A stretch of 64,000 nt of DNA from Pseudomonas costantinii (GTDB lineage Bacteria > Pseudomonadota > Gammaproteobacteria > Pseudomonadales > Pseudomonadaceae), in the NCBI RefSeq assembly GCF_001870435.1, contig NZ_MDDR01000057.1, positions 62,001 through 126,000 of the forward strand, written 5' to 3'. Shown here in pieces: positions 34,399-43,800 of the stretch; position 1 is the stretch's first letter; every line of letters starts with the position of its first letter. The notes beneath the pieces were generated by a model. The model saw only the letters and a program-made list of their open reading frames with translations, had not been told where the DNA came from and made no database searches. The translations under genes and the position numbers were made by a program.

Positions 34399-35718
34399 TC
34401 AAAACAACCACTGTCCTATCAACCACGCATTCGCCCCACTGATCACCGCGAACAAGAACCACGCCAATAACCGCGTGGGCAGCCGGTTGACGAACGGCCC
34501 CATCAGTTGCTTATCGTCGGTCATACGGATCAGCGGGTACAGCGCGAACGGCAACTGCAGGCTGAGTACCACCTGGCTGAGGATCAGCAGCTTGCCGATG
34601 GCGTCGTCGCCCATCAGCCATACCCCTAGAAACGCTGGGATCAGTGCCAGTCCACGGGTGATCAGGCGTCTCTGCCAGCACGGAATGCGCAGATTGAGGT
34701 AACCCTCCATGATCACCTGCCCGGCGATGGTGCCGGTAAAGGTCGAACTCTGCCCGGAGGCCAGCAAGGCGACACCGAACAGAATGCTGGCAAACGCCCC
34801 CCCCACCAGCGGGTCCAGCAGGTGGTAGGCGTCCTGGATCTCGACCACTTCAGTGTGACCCGTCTTGTAGAAGGCCGCAGCGGCCAACACGAGGATCGCA
34901 GCGTTAACCAGCAACGCAAGTGTCAGGGAGCCGATGGTGTCGATACGTGCCAACTTGACTGCGTCCTGGCGGCTGGCCAGGTCTTTGCCGATCAGGCGCG
35001 TCTGCACGATCGAGGTGTGCAGGTAGAGGTTATGGGGCATCACCGTGGCGCCGAGGATACCGATGGCCAGGTATAACGGCGCAGCATCGCTGATGGCTGA
35101 CAGTGACGGGGTGAAACCACTGAATACGTCCGGCCAGTAAGGTTTGATCAGCACCAGCTCGATAAAGAAGCAAACGCCGATTGTTGCGACCAGCGCCAAC
35201 ATGATGGCTTCCAGGCGGCGGAAACCTCGGTTTTGCAAGGCCAGGATCAATAACGTGTCGAACGCGGTGATGACGATACCGGTGGTCAGTGACACGCCGA
35301 GCAACAAGTGAAACGCCAGCGCACAGCCGAGTACTTCGGCAAGATCGGTGGCGACAATGGAGATTTCGGCCAGCACCCATTGCGTTCGCGAGGAGCGCTT
35401 GCTGTAGCGCTCACGGCACAGTTGCGCCAAATCCTTGCCGGTGGCGATGCCCAGCCGCGAACACAGGCACTGCACCGCCATCCCCGCCAGGCTGGCCAGC
35501 AGGACTACAAACAAAAGGCTGTAGCCGTAGCGCGAACCGGCCTCGATGGCCGTTGCCCAGTTGCCGGGGTCCATGTAGCCGATCGAGATCAGTAAACCGG
35601 GGCCGGCAAACATCAACATCCGTTTGAAGAACGAAGCCTTGGGATCGACGACTACGGAACCGGCCACTTCCGGCGGGCAGAACGGGGCGGTAGCGGTTTT
35701 TGGCAAACTGAATTTCAC
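34399..35718 (-). CDS. mntH: Nramp-family Mn2+/divalent metal transporter
   Basis: A 439-residue inner-membrane transporter with about eleven helices. It carries the Nramp metal-site motif DPGNWATAIEAGSRYGYSLL in helix 1, the helix-6 motif GATVMPHNLYLHTSIVQTR and SGQSSTFTGTIAGQVIMEGY. It imports Mn2+ (and Fe2+) with protons. The start is a GTG at 35718 (VKFSLPKTATAPFC) with GGGATG upstream; an in-frame GTG at 35751 would add 11 residues. No MntR gene or obvious operator is seen beside it. Confidence 0.92.
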   Translation of the reverse strand: MKFSLPKTATAPFCPPEVAGSVVVDPKASFFKRMLMFAGPGLLISIGYMDPGNWATAIEAGSRYGYSLLFVVLLASLAGMAVQCLCSRLGIATGKDLAQLCRERYSKRSSRTQWVLAEISIVATDLAEVLGCALAFHLLLGVSLTTGIVITAFDTLLILALQNRGFRRLEAIMLALVATIGVCFFIELVLIKPYWPDVFSGFTPSLSAISDAAPLYLAIGILGATVMPHNLYLHTSIVQTRLIGKDLASRQDAVKLARIDTIGSLTLALLVNAAILVLAAAAFYKTGHTEVVEIQDAYHLLDPLVGGAFASILFGVALLASGQSSTFTGTIAGQVIMEGYLNLRIPCWQRRLITRGLALIPAFLGVWLMGDDAIGKLLILSQVVLSLQLPFALYPLIRMTDDKQLMGPFVNRLPTRLLAWFLFAVISGANAWLIGQWLF

Positions 35719-35759
35719 GCGGCATCCCAGGCAAAAACACAAGACAGGCACGCAGCTTA

Positions 35760-37313
35760 TCAGTCGGACGCAACCGTGCGCATCACCGTGTCTCGGGGCA
35801 GGTCAAACGCTTCAACCACTTGCACCACCAGGTCCATTTCCTGGTTCAGCGCCTCGCGCTCCATACGCTGGCGAATCACACCAACCACCAATACCGCCAA
35901 GGTGGTGATCGAATAGGCAGGGCCGGAAAATGCCCGCACCCCCGTGACCAGCAACATTGCCGCCGCCAGCGCTTGACCCACCACCGGAATGGCCGTGGCT
36001 GCGCCGCGCCGCAGGATAAACCCGGTCAGCCCCGCCAACGCCGTGCCACTCAGGGCAGTGGTGGCCGAGCGGCCAACGTCGAAGCGAGTGAACAACCCTT
36101 GCTCTTTTTGCGCGGCGGCCTTGAGCTCGGCGTCGAAGGCCTGTCGGTCGGCACTGCTGAGTTTTTCCTTGTACTGTTCAATCAGTTTTTCCGCGACCTG
36201 CGCCTCGATGTCCGCCAGCGCAACGGTTTCAAGCGGTTCATCGAACTTGATCCCCAGCCGCTGCGCCACATCCTCGCTGATCTGGCGATAGCTCACGCCA
36301 TGGCCGCGGGCGATGTTCATAAAGCTGTCACCGCCCATGCGCTGCAACTCGATGGCCAGTTTCAGTGGTTCGCGCACGCCGGCATCGATCGTCGCACTGC
36401 GCTTTTGCGCCATCAACTCGGCAAGGAATTTCAACTCCTCCGGCCGCGCCTGCACCAGCGCCGGGAACAGTTCCACGTCTTCTTCGGCAAAACGCACTTC
36501 ACTGCTGCGTTGATCCGCTCGGATCACGCCGCGCCGCTCCTGCAACAGATCGGTGTATTGCACCACCGTCTTCAATTGTGGCCAGTAGGCGGCATGATCG
36601 AAGGTGGCCAAGTGCACATTGGTCACCTTGGCCTTGAGGGCGGGCGTGACCGGAATCGCATAACGGCCGATGCAGCGCTCAGTGTCCGGTTTCATGGCCA
36701 GTGCCCAGTCCTTGCTGGAATGGCAGTTGATCACACGCCCCTTGAGCGGCGCCGACACCTCATCCCAAGGGGACGACGTGCAAATCGCCCCGCCCATCAG
36801 CAACAAGTTATGCAACGGCAGTTCACAGGCAATCTCGGGGCTGGCCAGCACACTCTTGACCAAAATACGTGCACCGAGGGAATGACCGATCAGGTTGATG
36901 CGCCGCACCTGCAGCGACTCGGCGTGCAGGTAGCTGGCCAGTTCGGGCAACAGGGTCTTGGCCACTTCATCGACGCGCGCCTCGACACTTTTGTAATGAT
37001 CGAGAAAATAGGCAATCGCCTTGCCCACACCCACGGTCGCCGCGCCCAGGCCACCACCGCCGAGCATCGAGGTAATCACATCCTTGAACGGTGCAAACAG
37101 GTTTTCCAGAAAATGCCCTGCCGGCCAGAACAGCATCAGGTTGGTCGAGCCTTCGATGCTCGCCAACTGCTCCTTGAAATTACCCAGTTGCTGGCGATTG
37201 AAGAAGGCCGAGTAACCGTGAACATAGAGATTGAGCACATCACCCTGGGGCTCGCCGCACAGTACGAATGTGGGCTTGCGGGTACGGTGCATTTCATCCC
37301 ACTGGTGTTGCAT
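35760..37313 (-). CDS. DUF726-type alpha/beta hydrolase fused to a YaaW-like domain
   Basis: A 517-residue protein. Residues ~1-260 form an alpha/beta-hydrolase with the nucleophile motif LIGHSLGARILV, typical of DUF726/TMCO4-like lipase-fold proteins, starting DVLNLYVHGYSAFFNRQQLG. Residues ~300-480 resemble E. coli YaaW: LQRMGGDSFMNIARGHGVSY, then a long helical stretch (VAEKLIEQYKEKLSSADRQA) and a Gly/Ala-rich hydrophobic hairpin (IPVVGQALAAAMLLVTGVRA, GPAYSITTLAVLVVGV) that probably inserts in a membrane. The ATG at 37313 has AGGAG upstream; ATG at 37292 is an alternative. Function is unknown; a membrane-associated lipase or hydrolase is the safest reading. Confidence 0.7.
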   Translation of the reverse strand: MQHQWDEMHRTRKPTFVLCGEPQGDVLNLYVHGYSAFFNRQQLGNFKEQLASIEGSTNLMLFWPAGHFLENLFAPFKDVITSMLGGGGLGAATVGVGKAIAYFLDHYKSVEARVDEVAKTLLPELASYLHAESLQVRRINLIGHSLGARILVKSVLASPEIACELPLHNLLLMGGAICTSSPWDEVSAPLKGRVINCHSSKDWALAMKPDTERCIGRYAIPVTPALKAKVTNVHLATFDHAAYWPQLKTVVQYTDLLQERRGVIRADQRSSEVRFAEEDVELFPALVQARPEELKFLAELMAQKRSATIDAGVREPLKLAIELQRMGGDSFMNIARGHGVSYRQISEDVAQRLGIKFDEPLETVALADIEAQVAEKLIEQYKEKLSSADRQAFDAELKAAAQKEQGLFTRFDVGRSATTALSGTALAGLTGFILRRGAATAIPVVGQALAAAMLLVTGVRAFSGPAYSITTLAVLVVGVIRQRMEREALNQEMDLVVQVVEAFDLPRDTVMRTVASD

Positions 37314-37400
37314 GGGCCGGTGACTCCTGGTGACGATGGACGGCGATAGTAACAAAGCGTGGCCGCAGGCAAGGTGAATCCTGACCGACGTGTGAAGTGT

Positions 37401-38183
37401 TCAGAACAACGACGCAGCCTTTGATTTGGCCAGGTAGCGCGCAGGGGACTCTCCCAGGTTGCGTCGAAACACCGAGGTGAAGGCACTGGAACTGCTGAAA
37501 CCCAACTCGAACGCCACATCGGTGATGGTCGCGCCGTGGCTGAGCCGGGCGGTGGCCTCCAGCAGACAGACCTGCTGGCGCCAAGACACGAACGTCATGC
37601 CGGTGCTTTCATGGAAGTGACGGGTAAAGGTGCGGCGACTCATATTCGACCAATCGGCCATCTCGTCGAGGGAAATTTTCTGCGTGGGCGCCTCAAGGAA
37701 GCGCTGGCAAGCGCGCGCCAAGCGAGGCTCGGCAGGCAACGGCGCACTGAGCGGCAACTCAGGCATGGCGCCAATTTCATCAATCAGCAGCGTCAGTACA
37801 CAGCGCTGCCTGACACCCGACGCCGCCGACGGCTCGATAGCCAACGCCGCTTCAAGTAAATGCCTGAGCAGGGGCGACACCTCAAACACCTGGCAGCGGT
37901 CCTGTAAACCTGCTCGTCGGGCGGCCTCCTGGTCGAGATAGGTATTGAGCATGACCACATCACCGCGCATGTGCATTTCATGGGGTACACCACCGGGCAC
38001 CCAGATCGCCCGTTGCGGCGGGACCACCCAATTGCCGATTTCGGTAAACATTTTCAGCGCGCCGGTGGAGGCATAGGCGAACTGGCCACGCGGGTGTGTA
38101 TGCCGCTCGAATACGGTGCCGGACGGATATTCACGTAGCGTGACTACCGCTTCAGGGTCGCTGGAATCAACGTTTGGAATCAT
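37401..38183 (-). CDS. AraC-family transcriptional regulator
   Basis: A 260-residue regulator. The cupin-type sensor has FERHTHPRGQFAYASTGALK and VVPPQRAIWVPGGVPHEM; the AraC domain has DWSNMSRRTFTRHFHESTG and ATITDVAFELGFSSSSAFTS with the end NLGESPARYL. It is divergent from the EamA-family exporter gene across about 100 bases, so it probably regulates that transporter, a common pairing in Pseudomonas. Confidence 0.85.
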   Translation of the reverse strand: MIPNVDSSDPEAVVTLREYPSGTVFERHTHPRGQFAYASTGALKMFTEIGNWVVPPQRAIWVPGGVPHEMHMRGDVVMLNTYLDQEAARRAGLQDRCQVFEVSPLLRHLLEAALAIEPSAASGVRQRCVLTLLIDEIGAMPELPLSAPLPAEPRLARACQRFLEAPTQKISLDEMADWSNMSRRTFTRHFHESTGMTFVSWRQQVCLLEATARLSHGATITDVAFELGFSSSSAFTSVFRRNLGESPARYLAKSKAASLF

Positions 38184-38286
38184 GGCCCGATAATGTCAAA
38201 ACATGACCTGAGATAGCAAGCGGGCCATTGTTGTGCGCCCTAGCATTCACATCTTTGAACAAGCCTGCCTGCTCAAAGGAACGTCC

Positions 38287-39156
38287 ATGCTGAAGAAACA
38301 CCTCACCCTCGCCCTACTGGTCACCCTGGTCTGGGGCCTGAACTTCCCCATTACAAAACTGGGCCTGCGCTCGATCGACCCGTTTGTGCTGACCGGCATC
38401 CGCTTTGCCCTCGCCGCTTTACCGCTGGTGTTTTTCATCAGGCGCCCTACCGTCAAGTTCCGCTATGTAGCCGCTTATGGCGTTATCTTCGGGCTCGGCA
38501 TGTGGGGCGTGATCAACTATGGCATCAGGGTCGGCGTCAGCCCGGGGATTGCCTCGTTGATCATTCAGCTCAGCGTGTTTTTCACCCTGGCTTGGGGCTG
38601 TGTGTTGTTCAAGGAAAAAATCCGCGGCGCGCAGTGGGTCGGCGCTTTTCTCGCCTTGATCGGCCTGGCCGGGATCATTTCCACCCAGCACGGCGAGCAT
38701 GCGGTATTGGGCGTCCTGTTGATCGTATTCAGTGCCCTGGCGTGGAGCGTCGGCAACGTCATCATCAAGACGTCGGGGGTGAAGGAAATTTTCTCGTTCA
38801 TGGTGTGGGCCAGCCTGTTCCCGCCGATTCCGCTGTTCCTCATGGCCTGGTGGCTGCACGGCAGCGCAGCGTTCGAAGGTTTGCCCGCCAGCCTCGACCT
38901 GACCGCCATGTTGTCGATCGTGTTTCAGGTTTACCTGGCCACGCACTTTGCCTACTGGGGCTGGAACTCGCTGCTCAAGGCGTACCCCGTGTCCACCGTG
39001 GCGCCGCTGTCCCTGTTGATTCCGGTGTTCGGGATTACCAGTTCGATGCTGATACTTGGCGAACACGTTTCCACCCCCAATCTGATCTTCATTGCGATCA
39101 TCCTCCTCGGCTTAACAGTGGGGCTTTACCGCAAGCCCAACTGTGCACACAGGTAG
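38287..39156 (+). CDS. EamA/DMT-superfamily exporter
   Basis: A 289-residue inner-membrane protein with ten hydrophobic segments in two repeated halves of the drug/metabolite transporter family: LALLVTLVWGLNFPITKLGL at the start and VSTVAPLSLLIPVFGITSSM near the end. These proteins usually export amino acids or metabolites; the substrate is unknown. The ATG at 38287 follows AAAGGAACGTCC; the in-frame upstream extension is not needed. A RidA-like gene follows 85 bases downstream, possibly in the same transcript. Confidence 0.86.
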   Translation: MLKKHLTLALLVTLVWGLNFPITKLGLRSIDPFVLTGIRFALAALPLVFFIRRPTVKFRYVAAYGVIFGLGMWGVINYGIRVGVSPGIASLIIQLSVFFTLAWGCVLFKEKIRGAQWVGAFLALIGLAGIISTQHGEHAVLGVLLIVFSALAWSVGNVIIKTSGVKEIFSFMVWASLFPPIPLFLMAWWLHGSAAFEGLPASLDLTAMLSIVFQVYLATHFAYWGWNSLLKAYPVSTVAPLSLLIPVFGITSSMLILGEHVSTPNLIFIAIILLGLTVGLYRKPNCAHR

Positions 39157-39241
39157 ATAGTCATGACAAAAATCCGAGATTTTGTTCAGCCATTCAGCCC
39201 AGTAGCATCCGTCAGGTCTTGTACTGAATCGAGGAAACACC

Positions 39242-39643
39242 ATGAGCACGCCCGAGTTTTTCGTCACCCCTGGCTATGGCGATTACATGCGCGAACACCT
39301 GCACTACTCCCAAGCGGTCAAAGTCGGTAATCGCGTGGAAACCTCAGGCCAGGGCGGCTGGGACGATGAATTCCAGATTCCTGTCGATCTCGCCGAGGAA
39401 ATCGCCCAGGCCTTTCAAAACCTGGAACGCACCCTGGCCACCGCCGGTGCGCGCTGGGAACATGTCATTCACGTCAATTCCTACCATGTCGGCGGGTTCC
39501 CACCAGAGGTCAACGAGGCGATGGTCAAACAATACCGCCGCTACATGCCTGACCATGCACCCATCTGGACGCAAGTCGGGGTCGAAGCCCTGGGTTTGCC
39601 GACCATGCGCATAGAGATTCGTGTGACTGCGATTATTCCGTGA
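39242..39643 (+). CDS. RidA/YjgF-family protein
   Basis: A 133-residue RidA-superfamily protein: LHYSQAVKVGNRVETSGQGG, VIHVNSYHVGG and LGLPTMRIEIRVTAI. Canonical RidA hydrolyses reactive enamine/imine intermediates; the conserved C-terminal arginine (MRIEI) is present. The specific subfamily is uncertain. GAGGAAACACC before the ATG is a good ribosome-binding site. It overlaps the convergent LysR gene by 11 bases. Confidence 0.87.
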   Translation: MSTPEFFVTPGYGDYMREHLHYSQAVKVGNRVETSGQGGWDDEFQIPVDLAEEIAQAFQNLERTLATAGARWEHVIHVNSYHVGGFPPEVNEAMVKQYRRYMPDHAPIWTQVGVEALGLPTMRIEIRVTAIIP

Positions 39644-40529
39644 CACCAAACGTGCGGATCACCCACTCGATAAACACTTTGAGCCGCGCGCTCTGATGGC
39701 GATTGGGAGGGTAAAGAATGTGCAGCGGTGTCGCCGGGCGTGACCAGTCCGGCAACACACGGATCAGTTGGCCCGTGTCGATGTAGTGCTGCACGATCGG
39801 TTTGAAGTGCTGCCCCACGCCAAGGCCTGCGAGCAGCATCTCCTTGAGGCCATTGCCCTCATTGGTTGAGTAGGCGCAGTCACTGATTACAACACGCTGA
39901 TCGCCCTTTTCGAAAATCAACGGCTCCGGCTTGCCAGACCCGGCAAAGAAGTAACCGGCCTTGAGATGGTTGTACTCCAAGTCTTCAGGCGAGTTCGGCA
40001 GCCCCCGGCTGCCCAGGTAACTCGGTGCGGCGCAGGTCACGTACTCAAGATCGGCAACCTTGCGCCCGATCATCGCCATATCCTCCAGCTTGCCGGCACG
40101 AATCACACAATCCACGCCCTCCCCGACGATATTCACCGCGCGGTCGCTGATGCCCAGGGCGATGCTGATAGCGGGATACTCGCGATGAAAATCCACCAAC
40201 GCCGGGATCAGCAGGCAATTGGCAAACGATGCCGGTGCATCCACGCGCAGATGCCCACCGGGCTTGAGGGTTTGCCCGCGTACGGCGCTGTCCACCTCAT
40301 CCAGTTCGGCCACCAGCCGCCGGGCATGGCTGTAATACTCCAGCCCTTCAGACGTCGGCGCCAAGGCACGGGTGGTGCGGTGCATCAACTTGATACCCAG
40401 GTGTTTTTCCAGGTCAGTGATCAGCTTGCTGACGGTGGAACGCGGCAGCGCCAACTGGTCGGACGCACGACTGAATGAACCGGTGTCGACAACACGGACG
40501 AAGGCACGCATGGCGAGGAGTTGGTTCAC
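39633..40529 (-). CDS. LysR-family transcriptional regulator
   Basis: A 298-residue regulator. The N-terminal winged helix (NQLLAMRAFVRVVDTGSFSR, LALPRSTVSKLITDLEKHLG) and linker helix are followed by the substrate-binding-like effector domain. It belongs to the large group with HRTTRALAPTSEGLEYYSHA. The start is assigned to the GTG at 40529 because LysR proteins of this group begin M-N-Q-L-L; longer in-frame readings to 40640 add about 37 unrelated residues. It ends inside the last codons of the RidA gene. Target genes are not evident. Confidence 0.83.
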   Translation of the reverse strand: MNQLLAMRAFVRVVDTGSFSRASDQLALPRSTVSKLITDLEKHLGIKLMHRTTRALAPTSEGLEYYSHARRLVAELDEVDSAVRGQTLKPGGHLRVDAPASFANCLLIPALVDFHREYPAISIALGISDRAVNIVGEGVDCVIRAGKLEDMAMIGRKVADLEYVTCAAPSYLGSRGLPNSPEDLEYNHLKAGYFFAGSGKPEPLIFEKGDQRVVISDCAYSTNEGNGLKEMLLAGLGVGQHFKPIVQHYIDTGQLIRVLPDWSRPATPLHILYPPNRHQSARLKVFIEWVIRTFGVTE

Positions 40530-40784
40530 GTGGGTGGTCCATTGGGCTTGGAATGGGCGGTATTGTCCATGAAGTTGCACGATGCTGATAGAAGGCCAGC
40601 AACCCATAACCCGGTGCTTGGCCGGGCTGCTGAAAAACAATCAAAACACCTTCAGCAGGCTAAGTTGTATTGCCAGGCAGGCTCCAGAAGAAATTGTTTG
40701 TACATTCTTCAGCGTGGGTAAAAAACAACACGATTAGCGTGTTCACACACTGCCGAATATTTTTAAGAAATATTTCCCAAAAAA

Positions 40785-40804
40785 AACCGCCCTTACGGGC
40801 GGTT
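40785..40804 (-). terminator. Rho-independent terminator of the autotransporter gene
   Basis: AACCGCCC and GGGCGGTT form an 8-bp stem with a TTAC loop. On the minus strand it is followed by a run of T (A-run on the plus strand before 40785), 20 bases after the autotransporter stop. Confidence 0.85.
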
Positions 40805-40823
40805 CAAAGGTGCTCGGCTTTGA

Positions 40824-43800
40824 TCAGAAACCGAGGGAGAAACTGATAGTCATCGCGTGGTCCTTATCATTGCGCGAGAGTTGGCCCGAGTAGCCCAGGC
40901 CCAGCTTGCCGTTCTGGCTGATCTGGTAATCCAGGCCCGCTTCCACTACTGCGCTGTCCTTGGCGATCGGTACACCTTGAGTACTGAACGAAGCGCCACC
41001 GTTGATAAAGCTCAGGTCGGCGTCGGGCTTGGTGTCGCCGAAGGCGTGACGCCAGCCGATGCTGCCCCGTGGGGTGATTTTCGAGCCATTACCCAGGGTG
41101 ATGGTCTGGCCGATGCGCACGCCCAAGGTGGAGAAGGTCACATCCTGATCGGCATCGCCGCGCAGGGCTGCGGAACCACCCTTTTCCTTGAAAGTGTCGC
41201 TGTCGTAGTTGACGTAGGCCAGGCCCGCGAACGGTTCCAAGGCCATGCCGCCAGTTTCAATCGTGTAGCCCACTTCGCCGAAGACTTGCGCGCTACGCGC
41301 CTTGTAGTCGGCCTTCAGGCGCTGGCCCTCGTTGCCGATGCTTACGTCGCGTTTACTTTCGATGTCATGCCAGCTGTACGCCACACCCATACGAGCGGCG
41401 AAAGCTTCCTGCTGGTAAGCGGTGTAGGCCATCAGGTGGTAGCTGTCGACGTCGGCGCTGGAGCTGCGGCGCTTGGCATTCAGGTCGCTGCGGGTGTAGC
41501 CAGCGGCCGCGCCAACGCGCCAGGCGTCATCCACTTGCTTGTCGGTACCGAGCAGGAAGCCGCCAAGGTTGCGGTCTAGCTTGGCGGTGTTGCTGTCGCC
41601 GCCCATGTGCCCCCAGGTGCCGAGTACCCGCATCCAGCCGACCATCTCGCCATGACAACCAGCGCTGCTCAGGCGATTTTCACTCGGCGCCAGGCTATTG
41701 CGTGGGTCGTCCTCACGGTAGCAACCGGGTTGGCGCAGGCGCTCGTTGACCGCGTCACGGATGTAACGCGAATCCTCAAGCATCGCGCTGGCGGTGCTGG
41801 CATGGATTTCACCCGACAAGCTGTCGAAGGCGGCACGTGCCCCGGCCGCATCGGAGTTGAGCAGCGCATTCTGCAACGCCACTCCGCCCACCGCTGCACC
41901 ACTGCCCAACGCCGCCGCAACGCCACGCTGGTTGCCGGTCGCCGCCACGCTGGCGTAGCTGACGTTATTACGACTGACGGCCAATGCCACTTGAGTGGGG
42001 CTGTAGTTGAGTGACGTGGTGAGGAACGCCAGGTTCTCCAGGTTAGTGTTGCTGAACGTGCCATTTACCGCGCCAGCCGTCAGCAACGTGTAGGTGGTAG
42101 GACCGGCATAAGGCGCCAGGTTGACAACATTCAAGGTACCGCCCAGGTTCGCCGTACCGCCGACGGCCAGGGAACTGGTCACCGAAGGTGTGATGACCAG
42201 GTTCAGGGCGCCATCGCTGGCGTTGGTGAAGTTACCCGCCACCGTCAGCTTGCCGCTGTCAGGTGTGACCGCACCATGGTTGACGAGCGAGCCGACACTG
42301 CCATTACCGGTCAAGCCTGCACCGCTGGCAACAGTGACTTGCCCGCCCAGCACCGCGCCTGGGTTGGCCGCGTTACCCACTTGCAACACGCCTTGATCCA
42401 CCGCCACGGTGCCGCTGAACGATTGGTTGCCGGTCAACAACAACGCGCCTGCGCCTTGTTTGACGATGGCACCGGTACCGGCCAAGTTTCCGTTGAACTG
42501 ACCATTACTGGCCTGGACAAACAGCAGACGCGCGTTGTTCAGGATCGAACCTCTGAGGCTGGTGGTATTACCCGCCAGCGTACCGCCGCTGACTGTGGTG
42601 CCACCGGTGTAGGTGTTGGCGCCGGTCAGCACCAAGGTACCCGCATCAAGTTTGTTGATTGCCCCCGCCCCTACGATCGGTGCCGAAACGTCTGTGGTAA
42701 CCCCCGAATTGACACGCACCGTTGCCGTGCCGGTTGGCGTCAGTGTGCCGCCTGCGCCCGCCGTCAGCGTGTAGCCACTGTCGAGGATTTGCAGGCCGGT
42801 GAAGCCCTGGTTGCCGACGACCGTGACAGTGCCGCCCTGCCCGCCGAATACGGCAAACTGGTTGTTCGACGCCAGGCCTTGTGTGCCTGTCGGGTCCGTC
42901 CAATTGGTGCCAGGCCCCCAGGTTCCGCTGCCGCCGGTGATGGTGCCATCCGGGCTAGTAGTGCCGCCATTCCAGAACTGAATTTGCCCAGGAGTGGTTT
43001 GCACCAGCAAGTTGAGCTGATTGGCCAACGACGTCTGCAAGGCCAGGTTGCCAAAGCCCACAGGCAGTGAACCGAGGGTCAGGCCGTTATCGGTCAAGGT
43101 GCCGCCGTAGCGGAACAGTTGGTACACGCCGATGCCAAAACCGCCGGTATCCGTGACGTTCAAGGTACCGTCCAGGGTCAGGTTACCGGCTACATTCACC
43201 GCCGTGGTGGACGCGCCGGGAGCACCGAGAGCGAAGTCCAGAGTAGTGCCCGAAGACAATGCCAGCGATCCCACCGACAGAGGCGCCGCCGCCCCCGCCT
43301 TGAGAATCGAACCGTCGGCCATGCTCACCGCACCACCGAGGGTACCGCTGCCACCGAGCGTCGCGCCGCTGGCAACTTGCACTGCCGCGCTATTCAAGGT
43401 GCCGTTGACCAGCAGGCTGCCGGCGTTGACGTTGGTGTTACCGGTGAAGGTGTTGTTGCCGGTCAGCAGCAAGGCGCCGGTACCGGTTTTATTCAACACC
43501 CCTGCCCCGGTGAGGTTGCCGGTGTAGGTGCCGTCGGCGCCCTGCTCGAAGGTCAGGGTCGCGTTGTTGGCGATGGCCCCTTGCAAGCTGGTGGTGGTGC
43601 CGGTGGTGGTGCCGCCGTTTAGCGTGGTGCCACCGGTGTAGGTATTCCCACCGGTCAGCAACAGTGCACCGTTGCCGTTTTTCACCAGGCTGCCATTGCC
43701 GCTGACGATGCCGTTGAGCGCCAGATCATGACTACCGATCAGGTTCAGTGGCCCGCCCAAGCTGATGGCGTTGGCCAGTTGCAGGTCGGTGTTGCCGTCC

